Shown: piece by piece, positions 26,068-35,302 of the stretch
How the letters are laid out: the number at the start of each line of letters is the position of its first letter
How positions within the stretch are numbered: the stretch's first letter is position 1
Assembly (NCBI RefSeq): GCF_001612805.1
Contig: NZ_BDBD01000021.1
Location: 1 to 64,000, forward strand
Direction: 5' to 3'
DNA: 64,000 nucleotides
DNA from: Nocardia coubleae NBRC 108252
GTDB lineage: Bacteria; Actinomycetota; Actinomycetes; Mycobacteriales; Mycobacteriaceae
Notes under the pieces: model-generated
Seen by the model: only the letters and a program-made list of their open reading frames with translations
What the model was told of the DNA's origin: nothing
Databases searched by the model: none
Position numbers and translations under genes: made by a program

Positions 26068-27534
26068 ATGGCGCAGGTGCGCCCGATCACCGACAACAGT
26101 GCCCACTCCCCCGTCACCGACGGTGCCGACGACGAGGTGGCCGAACGACTGGCCGCGGCCCTGCGCTGCGCGACGGTCTCGGCCGACGATCCCGCCCGCA
26201 GCGCCGACGCCGAGTTCGCCCGCCTTGCCGACCACCTCGAGGCCGCGTTCCCGCTGACCCACGCCGAGCTCGAGCTCACCGTGTTCGGCCGCAGCAGGCT
26301 CTACCGCTGGCCGGGCGTCGAGGAGGGTGTGTCGGCGATTCTGCTGGCCCATCAGGACGTGGTCCCGGCCGACGACCCGCAACGCTGGACCCATCCGCCG
26401 TTCGCCGGTGTGGTCGACGACGAGTTCATCTGGGGCCGGGGCGCGATCGACGACAAGAGCCGCGTGCTCGCCGTCCTCGAGGCCGTCGAGTGGGCACTGC
26501 GGAACGGAATCCGGCCGACCCGCACGGTTTATCTGGCCTTCGGTCACGACGAGGAGGTGTTCGGCGACGGCGGCGCGGTGCGCATGGCCGGGCATCTGCG
26601 CGACCTCGGCGTACGGGCCGATCTGCTGCTCGACGAGGGCGGTGTCATCACCGACGGGGTCGCCGACGGCGTCGACCGGCCGGTCGCCAGCATCATGCTC
26701 GGCGAGAAGGGCTACGCGACGGTGCGGCTTTCGGTGACCGAGACCGGCGGGCACTCCTCGATGCCCGGGCGCCAGACCGCGGTCGGCAGGCTGGCTCGCG
26801 CGGTGGCGCGGGTGCAGGACCGGCCGATGCCGTTGCGACTGACGCCGGTGATCGCCGACATGCTCGCCCGGATGCGAGTGGCCCTGCCCGGGCCACGCCG
26901 CAAGCTGCTCGGGCTCACCGATTCCGAGGTGCTGTCCCGGCTCGCGGCACCGCTGCTCACCCGGATCATGGCACTGGCTCCCAGCACCGAAGCGCTGGTG
27001 CGCACGACGACGGCACCCACGGTGATCGCGGGTGGGGTGAAGGCCAATGTGCTGCCGCAGAGCGCGGAGGCGCTGGTGAATTTCCGTATCCTGCCCGGTG
27101 ATTCGGCCGCGGCTGTCCTCGCGCACTGCCGCCGGGTGATCGGCGACGACGGCGTGACGGTCGAACTCGTCGGCCCCACCTCCGAGCCGTCACGGGTCGA
27201 CGGCCCCGGGCCCGCCTACGAACTGATCGCCGAACTCGCGACCGGTCTGGTGCCCGGCATCGTCACCACCACCGGTCTGGTGCCGGGTGCCACCGATTCG
27301 CGCCACTACGACGATTTGGTCGACACGCGCTGTAATTTCGCGCCGATTGTGCTCGACGCCAAAGACCTGGAGCGGATACACGGAACCGACGAACGGATCT
27401 CGCGTCTCAACTACGCTCGGCTGATCGAATTCAACCGGCGTCTGATCCAGCGGCTCGCCGCACCGAGCGACCGGCCAGAGCAGGCCGCGTCCACCGACCG
27501 GACAGCGCCCGAGCCGACAGGAACGCAGCAATGA
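26068..27534 (+). CDS. M20-family metallopeptidase (carboxypeptidase/PM20D1-like)
   Basis: The 488-residue M20 enzyme shows the two-metal site: LLAHQDVVPADDPQRW (His and catalytic Asp), IWGRGAIDDKSRV (bridging Asp), FGHDEEVFGDGG (catalytic Glu pair) and LLDEGG, with the last His in RIHGTDERIS. A dimerisation domain (EKGYATVRLSVTETGGHSSMP) lies between. The closest broad group is the PM20D1/carboxypeptidase-S-like branch, which cleaves or forms N-acyl amino acids; no signal peptide is seen. The next gene overlaps by four bases (ATGA), so the pair forms an operon with a monoglyceride-lipase-like hydrolase. Confidence 0.92.
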   Translation: MAQVRPITDNSAHSPVTDGADDEVAERLAAALRCATVSADDPARSADAEFARLADHLEAAFPLTHAELELTVFGRSRLYRWPGVEEGVSAILLAHQDVVPADDPQRWTHPPFAGVVDDEFIWGRGAIDDKSRVLAVLEAVEWALRNGIRPTRTVYLAFGHDEEVFGDGGAVRMAGHLRDLGVRADLLLDEGGVITDGVADGVDRPVASIMLGEKGYATVRLSVTETGGHSSMPGRQTAVGRLARAVARVQDRPMPLRLTPVIADMLARMRVALPGPRRKLLGLTDSEVLSRLAAPLLTRIMALAPSTEALVRTTTAPTVIAGGVKANVLPQSAEALVNFRILPGDSAAAVLAHCRRVIGDDGVTVELVGPTSEPSRVDGPGPAYELIAELATGLVPGIVTTTGLVPGATDSRHYDDLVDTRCNFAPIVLDAKDLERIHGTDERISRLNYARLIEFNRRLIQRLAAPSDRPEQAASTDRTAPEPTGTQQ

Positions 27535-28364
27535 CCACCGAGACCGGTGAATTCGCGGGCAACGGCGGGCGGATCGCCTGGCGCGCATGGCGACCCGACG
27601 CGCCGCGAGCCGTGGTGACACTGGTCCACGGCGTGGCCGAACATTCCGGCCGCTACGAATACGTCGGTGCCGCGCTGGCCGAGGCCGGGTTCGCGGTGTA
27701 CGCCCTCGACCATGTCGGGCACGGGCACTCGGCGGGTCACCGGGCCAATATCGGTTCGATGGATGCCGCCGCCGACAATGTGGCGGCCCTGCTCGACATC
27801 GCGAGCGCCGCCGACCCCGGCCTGCCGCGTTTCCTGCTCGGGCATTCGATGGGCAGTCTCGTGGTCCTGCATCTGGCCACCCGCGCGCCCGTCGACGTGA
27901 CGGGTGTCGTGGTGTCCGCACCGCCGCTCGACATCCCGCTCGGCAATCCGGTGCAGCGCGCGGCGGCGCCACTGCTCACCCGGTTGGCCCCGAATCTCGG
28001 TGTGCTGAAACTGGATTCGTCGGAGATCAGCCGCGATCCCGAGGTGGTCCGCGCCTACGACAACGACCCGCTGGTGTTCCGGGGGAAGCTGCCCGCGCGC
28101 ACGGCCGTGGAAATCCTGCGCCACACCGAACTGGTGAAGCAGCGCCTCGGTTCGCTCACCGCACCGCTGCTCGTGCTGCACGGCACCGGCGACGCGATCG
28201 CCGCGCCGTCGAGCGCCGACGTGCTGGAACGCGACGCGGGCTCGGCCGACAAGACCGTGCGCCGCTATGCGGGCTACTACCACGAGGTCTTCAACGAACC
28301 CGAGCGCGACGAGGTGATCGGCGACGTCGTCGACTGGCTCACGAACCATATTACCGACAAGTAA
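27531..28364 (+). CDS. Monoacylglycerol lipase-like alpha/beta hydrolase
   Basis: This 277-residue serine hydrolase has the monoglyceride-lipase pattern: VTLVHGVAEHSGRYEY (oxyanion HG), ALDHVGHGHSAG, nucleophile in LLGHSMGSLV, acid in VLHGTGDAI and His in GYYHEVFNEPERD. It most likely cleaves monoacylglycerols or similar esters at the cytoplasmic face of the membrane. The ATG overlaps the stop of the M20 peptidase gene (ATGA), implying translational coupling and a possible shared lipid or N-acyl substrate; that link is inference. The lumazine-synthase-like gene follows after 24 bases. Confidence 0.93.
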   Translation: MTTETGEFAGNGGRIAWRAWRPDAPRAVVTLVHGVAEHSGRYEYVGAALAEAGFAVYALDHVGHGHSAGHRANIGSMDAAADNVAALLDIASAADPGLPRFLLGHSMGSLVVLHLATRAPVDVTGVVVSAPPLDIPLGNPVQRAAAPLLTRLAPNLGVLKLDSSEISRDPEVVRAYDNDPLVFRGKLPARTAVEILRHTELVKQRLGSLTAPLLVLHGTGDAIAAPSSADVLERDAGSADKTVRRYAGYYHEVFNEPERDEVIGDVVDWLTNHITDK

Positions 28365-28388
28365 CTTGTCGCCTAGTAGACTCCGACC

Positions 28389-28850
28389 ATGGGAAACACC
28401 ACTTCCGGCGCCGTCGCCTTCATCCGCGCCAGCTGGCACAGTTCCATCGTCAACAAAGCACACGAGGGCTTCCTCGCCGAGTACGCCGACCTGGGCTTCG
28501 ACCAGGCGGTGGTCGAGGTGTTCGACGTGCCGGGCGCCTTCGAGATCCCGCTGCACGCCAAGCGCCTGGCCGCCACCGGCCGCTACGAGGCGATCGTCGC
28601 CGCCGCATTGGTCGTCGACGGCGGCATCTACCGCCACGACTTCGTCGCCTCGGCGGTGATCGACGGGCTGATGCGGGTGCAGCTCGACACCGATGTGCCG
28701 GTGTTCTCGGTGGTGCTCACCCCGCACCACTTCCACGAGCACAGCGAGCACGTGGACTACTACACCAACCACTTCGTGACGAAGGGAGCCGAGGCTGCCC
28801 GCGCGGTGGCGAACACCCTCAGCTCCCTTCGATCGCTGCCGGTTTCCTGA
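28389..28850 (+). CDS. ribH: 6,7-dimethyl-8-ribityllumazine synthase, RibH2-like
   Basis: The 153-residue protein matches the lumazine synthase fold and is closest in pattern to the type II (RibH2) enzymes of Brucella and rhizobia: FIRASWHSSIVNKAHEGF, VFDVPGAFEIPLHAKRLA, AALVVDGGIYRHDFVASAVIDG with the catalytic His, and VFSVVLTPHHFHEH. The reaction joins 5-amino-6-ribitylaminouracil with dihydroxybutanone phosphate, the penultimate step to riboflavin. No other rib gene is nearby, so it may be a second copy beside a housekeeping ribH elsewhere. Its stop abuts the convergent metallopeptidase gene with no spacer. Confidence 0.85.
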   Translation: MGNTTSGAVAFIRASWHSSIVNKAHEGFLAEYADLGFDQAVVEVFDVPGAFEIPLHAKRLAATGRYEAIVAAALVVDGGIYRHDFVASAVIDGLMRVQLDTDVPVFSVVLTPHHFHEHSEHVDYYTNHFVTKGAEAARAVANTLSSLRSLPVS

Positions 28851-30302
28851 TTACTCGAACTGAGTCCAGCAGACCTGCTCGCCTTGCAGGACGCCGGTGC
28901 GGAAGGCCTCGAGGCGCTGGTATCCGCTCGGCACCACCTTGCCGTCGACATCGCTGGCGGCCAGGCCGTCGGCGAGCAGGCCGGAGACCGCCTCGTCGAG
29001 GTCGCCCGCCGACAGGCGCGGATCACTGCCCGGCTCACTGAGTTTCGTGGTGAGCGCACCCGACAGGCAGGCCGTGCGAAGGCCGGCGGTGGCCGCGCCG
29101 GTCAGCGATACCTTCCGATCCTGTTGCAGCGCAAGGGCATAGCGGGAGACGAACACCACGGCGGCGTTGTAGTCGCCGGTGACGACCGCCGACAGCGGTT
29201 CCTCCTCACCGCTCGCGCCTTCTCCGGCCCGCTCGGCCATGGCGGGCACGTCGGTGCCGATGGTGTTGGACGAGGGGCAGTACGAGACCGGTTCGGTCGT
29301 GGTCGTTTTCGCGCAGTTGCGGGTGACGCCGCTGTAGTCGAACTTGGGCGCGTTCTGCACCGGCATCGACTTGCCGAGCTGGGTGGCGAGCGTGCTGAGC
29401 GTTTCCTGGTCCACCGGCAACTGCTTGTCGCGCTCGTCCTCCTCGAAGGTTACCGGCAGCCCCTCGCGGCGCTTGGCGATCTCGTCCTTGTCGATGGCCT
29501 TGCACGCCTTGGCGCCGTCGGTGTAACCCATCTGCACCGCGGTGACCCGCTCGAACGCCGAGCCGTGGATGGCGTCGGGGTCGTTGGGGTCGCGGTCGCG
29601 CACGGCGACGGTCGCGCCGAGGACACCGTTGAGGCCGTCGGTGGTGTTGAGGGTGAAGTGCTTCGAATTACCTTCGGCCACATGGCGGAGGAACACACCG
29701 GCCAGGCAGTCGGCCTGCTGCTCCTTCACCAGGCCGTCCATCAGGAAGCCGCGCAGCAGGTCGGCCTGTGCCTGGATGGCGTGCCCGTACTCGTGGGCCA
29801 GCACCATCACCACCGACATCTCCTTGTACTTGTCGACCAGCAGCGGCAACAGCACCTCACGGTCCCAACCGATGGTGTGGTTGAGCGGGCAGTACGCGGC
29901 ATTGACCAGCTTGTAGGTGCTGCCGAAGCAGAACTCCACCGACTCAGCCTCCGAGGCCCGCGCCGACCAGGAGATGTACTTCGAAGCGGGCTTGAAGTCG
30001 CCGCGGAACGTCTTGGAATACTCGCCCTGCCAGTACTCTTCGATGTCGGCGATCGCGTTCATCGCGAGCTTGTCGATGGCACCGTTGTCGGTGTTCTCGG
30101 CCTTCTTGTCGGTGTCGGGCACACCCGGGCGCGGGCCGCTCGGCCCCTCGCTCGAGGTCGCGCCCGCCACCTCCCACGGGTTGTCCTGCGTAGGTACCGC
30201 CTGGTCGCCGGTGACGGTGTTCGCCGTCGAGCAACCGGTGACCAGCACCCCCACACTCATCAGTGCCGCGGCCACGGCCACGCCGAACCGATGTCTTCTC
30301 AT
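28851..30302 (-). CDS. Zinc metallopeptidase lipoprotein (neutral zinc metallopeptidase family)
   Basis: The 483-residue protein has a lipoprotein signal (lipobox VTGC, Cys24) and so is anchored to the outer face of the membrane. The zinc-binding HEYGH lies at residues 170-174, followed by the third-ligand region KEQQADCLAGVFL about 20 residues on, as in the neutral zinc metallopeptidase (PF04228/YpfJ) group. Four cysteines in FCFG, YCPL, NCAK and YCPS suggest disulphides. The substrate is unknown. The layout agrees with mycobacterial Rv2575-type proteins. No partner gene is evident; EEP gene 30376 lies upstream on the same strand. Confidence 0.9.
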   Translation of the reverse strand: MRRHRFGVAVAAALMSVGVLVTGCSTANTVTGDQAVPTQDNPWEVAGATSSEGPSGPRPGVPDTDKKAENTDNGAIDKLAMNAIADIEEYWQGEYSKTFRGDFKPASKYISWSARASEAESVEFCFGSTYKLVNAAYCPLNHTIGWDREVLLPLLVDKYKEMSVVMVLAHEYGHAIQAQADLLRGFLMDGLVKEQQADCLAGVFLRHVAEGNSKHFTLNTTDGLNGVLGATVAVRDRDPNDPDAIHGSAFERVTAVQMGYTDGAKACKAIDKDEIAKRREGLPVTFEEDERDKQLPVDQETLSTLATQLGKSMPVQNAPKFDYSGVTRNCAKTTTTEPVSYCPSSNTIGTDVPAMAERAGEGASGEEEPLSAVVTGDYNAAVVFVSRYALALQQDRKVSLTGAATAGLRTACLSGALTTKLSEPGSDPRLSAGDLDEAVSGLLADGLAASDVDGKVVPSGYQRLEAFRTGVLQGEQVCWTQFE

Positions 30303-30375
30303 ACGCTGTCCTCCCCGGAAATGACGCGGACACGAAGCCTCCGCTGTCGAGCGCTCACATGGTAATCCAGAAGTG

Positions 30376-31326
30376 TCAGCGGTCCATTCGGAGCGTGGCG
30401 AGCACAGCGCGATGGTCGGTGCCCGGAAGGGTCAGTGTGCGAACGTCTTCGGCGACGCCACCGGCGACGAGCACGTAGTCGATACCGAGCAACGGACCCC
30501 AGCGGCGGTCGGCGGGGTAGGTGAGCAGGATGCCGTCGCCGGTCTGGTCGGCGGCCGAGGCGAACGGGCCGTCGAGCAGTGCCCGGTAGGCCGAATGATT
30601 CTGGGTCGCGTTGAAATCCGCGCCGACGATCGCGGGCGCGCTGGTGGCGGCGAGGATCTCGTCGACCCGGCGCATCTCGTTCGACCACGCCACGAAGTCC
30701 AGGTTCGGCGGCATGGGATGGAAGGCGAACACCGAGATCGGGCCGCGCTGCGGGTGTTCCATGGTCGCGCCGAGGTTGCTCATCACGAATCCGTCGAACT
30801 TCCTGGTGTCGCGCAAGGGATAGCGGCTGTAGATCCCGGTGCCTCCCCCGCCCGCGTGGGCCGCTTCGAGGTAGACGTGCGGAAGCTGCTCCTCCAGCCC
30901 GGCCGCGCGCAGCGCCGTGATCGCGTCGAAGGTCAGTTCCTCGACGGTGAGTAGATCGACATCGTTGTCGCGCACCGTCGAGACCACCGCTTTCGGGTCG
31001 GCCTTGCCGAAGAGGATGTTCGACTGCAGCACAACCACTTCCGGCCCGTCGGCGGCACGCGCCTCGGGCACATAGGACGGCACGACCAGCGCACCGGCCC
31101 CCACCAGCACCGCGGCCCCCACGGCGGCGCTGCGCCACCCGCGCGCGAGCAGCAGCAACACCACCCCCACCACGGCACCGAGCATCAGCCACATCGCCCC
31201 CGAAGCCAGCAAGACCAACGTTCTCTGCTGCCAGTTCCCGACGTGCAACACGATCCCGGCCACCGCCGCGATCACTGCGCCCCACCCCAGGACGAGCAGC
31301 GCTCGATCCATCCATTCACGCATCAT
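30376..31326 (-). CDS. Membrane-anchored endonuclease/exonuclease/phosphatase-family protein
   Basis: This 316-residue protein has three N-terminal transmembrane helices (residues about 10-85) and then an EEP domain: VVVLQSNILFGKAD (metal Asn), LTVEELTFDAI (metal Glu), FAFHPMPPN, IVGADFNATQNH (Asp and Asn) and LPGTDHRAVLATL (catalytic Asp-His). Because the active domain is outside or at the membrane, a phosphodiesterase or lipid-type substrate is more likely than DNA, though this is inference. It lies 73 bases upstream of the zinc metallopeptidase gene on the same strand, so the two may be co-transcribed. Confidence 0.9.
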   Translation of the reverse strand: MMREWMDRALLVLGWGAVIAAVAGIVLHVGNWQQRTLVLLASGAMWLMLGAVVGVVLLLLARGWRSAAVGAAVLVGAGALVVPSYVPEARAADGPEVVVLQSNILFGKADPKAVVSTVRDNDVDLLTVEELTFDAITALRAAGLEEQLPHVYLEAAHAGGGGTGIYSRYPLRDTRKFDGFVMSNLGATMEHPQRGPISVFAFHPMPPNLDFVAWSNEMRRVDEILAATSAPAIVGADFNATQNHSAYRALLDGPFASAADQTGDGILLTYPADRRWGPLLGIDYVLVAGGVAEDVRTLTLPGTDHRAVLATLRMDR

Positions 31327-31420
31327 GCGAGCAGCCTAAGCGGGCACGCATCAGGCCTGGATGTGGTGCCTCTGAGGATTCTCTGAGGGGCCTACACTGG
31401 CCGACGAGAAGGAGGTGGCC

Positions 31421-31678
31421 GTGTACATCGAACAATTCAGTGCCGCCGGACAGCTCACCGAGCAGGCGGTCGAGGACCTGATGACCGTCGCGACGAGCCG
31501 CACCCCCGCGATCACGGTGACCGTCGGTACCAGAACCGTTCAGCTGCCGGTCCTGCCCGTCTGCTGGCCGGAACTCGACGTCCGCGCGGGCACCCCGATC
31601 ACCGTGGAAACGGCCGACCCCGATGCCCTGCGCGAGTTCGTCACGACCTTCCAGCGCGTGACCGATGCACAGGACTAG
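31421..31678 (+). CDS. Small hypothetical protein
   Basis: The 85-residue protein begins VYIEQFSAAGQLTEQAV and contains alternating beta-like stretches (AITVTVGTRTVQLPVL, TPITVETADPDAL). I do not recognise the family. A strong AGGAGG at 31410-31415 with a 5-base spacer selects GTG 31421 over the GTG two codons earlier. No signal peptide, membrane helix or metal motif is visible. It faces and overlaps the DUF262 gene by four bases (CTAG), so it is not part of that transcript. Confidence 0.65.
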   Translation: MYIEQFSAAGQLTEQAVEDLMTVATSRTPAITVTVGTRTVQLPVLPVCWPELDVRAGTPITVETADPDALREFVTTFQRVTDAQD

Positions 31679-34191
31679 AGCGGCATGCCCGCTTCGATCC
31701 AGTTGTAGGCCTGGATCTTTCGCGACGCCGGATCGTTGACGACCTGGTTGATGAGGTCGTTGATCTGATCGGTCGACAGCGGATAACCGTAGTGTTCGGC
31801 CGCGCCCGCCGAGGCCCAGAGCGAAGCGAACAGGCCAGGCCCACCCAGGATGTGGGTGAGCGCGTTGGCCACCTCGTCGACGGTATCGATGACGCCGTGC
31901 ACCAGGGCGATCGCGATGTCCTCGTCACCGGGGACCGCACCGGGCGCCAGCGCACCGGACTCGACCGCACGCGCGGCGAGCCACTCACGCGGGATCAGCG
32001 GGTTGGGGCCGATGGCGTCGCCGAGGTAGTAGCGCCATTCACCGGGATTGCCCTGGTCGAAGGCGTGGATGTAGAAGGTGCGCGTGAGCGCCCACAGCGC
32101 GATGTAGCGCAACGCGACCTGTTCGGGGCTCAGTTCCACCACCTCGGGACCGCTCGCCCGGTCCTGCTCGAGCAGCGCCCACGAGTAGGTGAACCAGACC
32201 AGTTCGGAATTGCCGACCCAGGTGGCGGGCAGCCGTTCGGCCAGCGCGGCCACATCGGCGGCGGGGCCGTCGAAGCCGGGAGCACCGGACGCCTCGGCGC
32301 GCAGGTTCTCCACGTAGCCGCGCAGGGCGTCGACGGAGGTGAACACCGCGTAGCCCAACTGGGAGAAGCGGGTGAGGTCGGCATCGGCCGGTTCGAGCAG
32401 CAGCACCACCGGCATCCCGACACCGGGCTGCAGGCCCTCGGGCCAGAACGCCTCCGCCACCGCGAGTTCGCGGCCGGTGATGGGGTCGGAGACCTCGCTG
32501 TCGAGCAAAGGGAAACCGAAACCGTCGGCGACGAGGTCCTCGACGAGGGCATTCACCTGGTCGACGGCCGGGTCGCCGACCGTGACACCGGCGACGCCGA
32601 CCGTCAGCAGCGTCGGCCGGTGCAGGTTGCCCGTGCGCAGCTTCTCCAGGAACGTATCGGCCGCCCGCGAGAGCTGCATGCGCCGCGCGCGCAGGAATTC
32701 GCGATAGTTCTCCACCCGCCAGAGGTTGGGGTCGGTGGGAATCCACTGCGACGCGAGGACTCCTGGGTTGCGCCGCTCCATCTCCGCGAAGTAGTCGGCC
32801 GGTTCGCGCTCGCCCACTTCGGCTTCCGAACCGGGACTCAGGAAGCAGAAGTTGGCGATCGCATTGATCTCGTTGCGTTCGTAGCCGTATTCGCGCAGCA
32901 GGGTTTTGGGGAACAGGTAGTGCACCTGCACCGGGGTGCGGTCACCGAACTGTTCGATGCCGAGTTCAGTTCCGGTGCCGAGATCGCGCGAACCGTCCAC
33001 CCGGGTGAGCAGGTACAGCAGCGGGTAGAAACGCGAACCGCGGGTGGCGCCGGCGAAGTCGTCGGCGCACAGGTCGAGCGAGCCGCCGCGCAGACGTTCC
33101 AGGGAGGCGATCAGCGCGTCGATACCGCCGCGTTCGAGGGTGTCGTAGTCCTGCTGCAGGAAAGTCTCGGTCGACCCGCTGAAGCGGCCCCACAGCGCCG
33201 AATGGATGTACCAGTACAGCACCCGGTCGCGGTGCAGGTCGTTGTCGAACTGCCCGCCGTTGAGGAACAGCAGCCGGGTGATGACCGGAATCGCGTAGCG
33301 GCCCATCAGGACTCGGTCGTGGTCGAGGCCGAGCCTGCCCGCGACGGTGTCGAGAAAGGTGTCGACCTGGCGCGCCGACTCGCTCAGCGCCAGCTCGAAT
33401 TCGGCGGGCTCGAGGTCGCCGAGCGCGTCGAAATGGGAGCGCCCGTTGCCGACCGCGATCACGTTGCGCAGCAGCCAGTCGAGGGTGAAGGTGTAGCCGT
33501 CCTTGTCCCAGCGGATGAGGTGATCGCGCAGGTTGCCGCGCGCCTGCGGCCACTGCGCGCACAGGGTGGCCAGCGCCAGGTCGCCCTTGGAGAGTTTGGT
33601 GCCGCCGGAGTTCACCCGGTTGAAGATGTCGACCACCTCGTCGACCGTGCGGTCCGAGCCGGTGATGGTCTCGACATTGAACTCGCGGTGGGTGATCTCG
33701 CGCAGCTTGTTCAACCGGTCCAGGTACAGCGCCAGCGTTTCCGGCGACTCGTCGGGGAACCGGGACATGTAGTGCATCGGGCCGAGCGCGAACAGTTCGG
33801 TGACATCGATCCACGCCGGACTGATGTCGCGACCGGGCACCTGGAACTCGAAAAGCTCACGCTCGACATCGAAATGGAGGCCGGTGAACGCGACGGCATC
33901 GCCCTCGAAGAACGACGGCGCCTTGCCGCGCACGATGCCGTAGAGGGTGGTGATGCGCTGCTGGCCGTCGAGCAGCAACTGCCGCAGGCCCGAGCCGGCG
34001 GCCGTGCCGCGCACCGCGATGTCGTCGGATCCCGTCTCCCACACCAGCAAGCCACCGACCGGGTACCCCAGGTACAGCGACCGCATGAGCCCACGCACCT
34101 GATCGCGGTTCCACACGTACCCGCGCTGGAACTCCGGCAGCAGCACGGCCCCGGAATCGATCTGGTCGAGCAGGGTGGACAGACGTGTCAC
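31675..34191 (-). CDS. Large DUF262/DUF1524-type protein with extra C-terminal domain
   Basis: The 838-residue protein opens with a DUF262 domain: LPEFQRGYVWNRDQV at about 18-32, SLYLGYPVGGLLVWE, the nucleotide-site DGQQRITTLYG at 75-85 and FNRVNSGGTKLSKGDLALA near 190-208. A DUF1524-like HNH nuclease region follows (HYLFPK with His424, INAIANFCFLS near 442-452, REPADYF). This is the GmrS plus GmrD domain order known from type IV restriction enzymes that cut modified phage DNA. About 310 further C-terminal residues (530-838) match nothing I know. The HNH motif is weak at its third position (GSEAEVG in place of the usual Asn). A stand-alone defence enzyme is plausible, not shown. Confidence 0.8.
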   Translation of the reverse strand: MTRLSTLLDQIDSGAVLLPEFQRGYVWNRDQVRGLMRSLYLGYPVGGLLVWETGSDDIAVRGTAAGSGLRQLLLDGQQRITTLYGIVRGKAPSFFEGDAVAFTGLHFDVERELFEFQVPGRDISPAWIDVTELFALGPMHYMSRFPDESPETLALYLDRLNKLREITHREFNVETITGSDRTVDEVVDIFNRVNSGGTKLSKGDLALATLCAQWPQARGNLRDHLIRWDKDGYTFTLDWLLRNVIAVGNGRSHFDALGDLEPAEFELALSESARQVDTFLDTVAGRLGLDHDRVLMGRYAIPVITRLLFLNGGQFDNDLHRDRVLYWYIHSALWGRFSGSTETFLQQDYDTLERGGIDALIASLERLRGGSLDLCADDFAGATRGSRFYPLLYLLTRVDGSRDLGTGTELGIEQFGDRTPVQVHYLFPKTLLREYGYERNEINAIANFCFLSPGSEAEVGEREPADYFAEMERRNPGVLASQWIPTDPNLWRVENYREFLRARRMQLSRAADTFLEKLRTGNLHRPTLLTVGVAGVTVGDPAVDQVNALVEDLVADGFGFPLLDSEVSDPITGRELAVAEAFWPEGLQPGVGMPVVLLLEPADADLTRFSQLGYAVFTSVDALRGYVENLRAEASGAPGFDGPAADVAALAERLPATWVGNSELVWFTYSWALLEQDRASGPEVVELSPEQVALRYIALWALTRTFYIHAFDQGNPGEWRYYLGDAIGPNPLIPREWLAARAVESGALAPGAVPGDEDIAIALVHGVIDTVDEVANALTHILGGPGLFASLWASAGAAEHYGYPLSTDQINDLINQVVNDPASRKIQAYNWIEAGMPL

Positions 34192-34306
34192 GACAGCCTT
34201 TCGATCGCGTTCCTCCTAGCGGCGAACCGCCCCATCGTCGCACGGATCGTACCGACAGGCTCCGACATCCCAGCGCCCGAACAGGACTGGCGGGTCGAGT
34301 GCCGCG

Positions 34307-35302
34307 CTACCCGGTCCCGGCCACCGCGGCACGGAACTCCGCCGAGGCGTAGAACGGCGCGAGCCTGCGCCGCAACAGTGCGTCGAGATAGCCGCGTTCG
34401 TCGAGCTTTTCGAGCACCGACGGGCCGAAACGCAGTGCCTCCTCCATGATGTCGGCGCGGCTCACGCCGAGCTCGGCCAGGAGTTCGGTGAGCGCGGTGT
34501 CGCCGTACTTGTCGAAGACGTGGTCGATGCCCTCGTCGAGCAGCGCGTGGAAGTAGTCGGTGTCGCGGAAGGAGCGCCAGAACTCGAAGGCGAGCACGAC
34601 GATGTCCTCGACGTCGTCGGCCGAGACCACCTCACGGAACGTGCCGACCGAATCACCGACGTGCTTGCGCCAGGTCTCGCGGGCGGTGTCGATGAGCACC
34701 TCGTCGGCGTCGTTGCTGTTGCCGCGCAACACGAATCGCGCACCGGTGCGGGTGATCCGGCCGACACCGTTCTCGATCACGGGCATCGCCGGTTCGGCCA
34801 GTCGCGACAGCGCGCCGCGCAGCGAGGCGGCCAGCCCGCCGCCCTCCACGTGACGCCCGTCGTCGACCGCGGTCACCACCGCGCGCTGCACGGCCTCCAC
34901 GCAGGCGTCGACGGTGACAGGACTGTTGAGCACCATGCGCAGGAGCCGGTGCGTCACCTCCATGCCCGCGATCGCGTCGACGAGGTCGTCGAAGTGGCGG
35001 GTGTCGACCACCTCGCCGACCTCCATCTCGTCGTTGACGCGATGGTTGTACAACCGCGCGGCCACCTCACCGACGAGTTCGGGGATGGCGCCCTCGACGG
35101 GGAACTGCACCGCGTACTTGTGCGCGACGGCCTTGATCTGCTCGCGGGTGACGGCCTCGGCCAGGGTGAGCACGTCGGCCTCGGCGAGCGCGCCGTCCAC
35201 CTCCTCGGTGATCAGTTCGAGAAAACCCGCGGGATCGCGCAGCCGCCGCTTCTCGAAGGCCACGTGTGCGTCGAGTACCCGCATGGCGAGGTCGATGTCC
35301 AT
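34307..35302 (-). CDS. Hypothetical helical protein
   Basis: This 331-residue protein is soluble, acidic and appears all-helical, beginning MDIDLAMRVLDAHVAFEKRR. I do not recognise a domain. Stretches such as DPAGFLELITEEVDGAL, RHFDDLVDAIAGMEVTHRLL and LTELLAELGVSRADIMEEAL repeat a pattern of amphipathic helices, reminiscent of TetR-type or tetratricopeptide-like folds without the matching motifs. It lies 115 bases upstream of the DUF262 gene on the same strand, so the two may be co-transcribed, but the gap is large. ATG 35302 is chosen since no start in the longer frame has a ribosome binding site. Confidence 0.65.
   Translation of the reverse strand: MDIDLAMRVLDAHVAFEKRRLRDPAGFLELITEEVDGALAEADVLTLAEAVTREQIKAVAHKYAVQFPVEGAIPELVGEVAARLYNHRVNDEMEVGEVVDTRHFDDLVDAIAGMEVTHRLLRMVLNSPVTVDACVEAVQRAVVTAVDDGRHVEGGGLAASLRGALSRLAEPAMPVIENGVGRITRTGARFVLRGNSNDADEVLIDTARETWRKHVGDSVGTFREVVSADDVEDIVVLAFEFWRSFRDTDYFHALLDEGIDHVFDKYGDTALTELLAELGVSRADIMEEALRFGPSVLEKLDERGYLDALLRRRLAPFYASAEFRAAVAGTG

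Noticed and set aside
31421..31678. The 85-residue protein as the missing HPr
   Set aside because: Its size fits, but it lacks the active-site His-Ala-Arg-Pro motif and the conserved serine region.
31792..34449. An 885-codon plus-strand frame opposite the DUF262 gene
   Set aside because: It is an antisense shadow; the minus-strand frame has clear conserved motifs.
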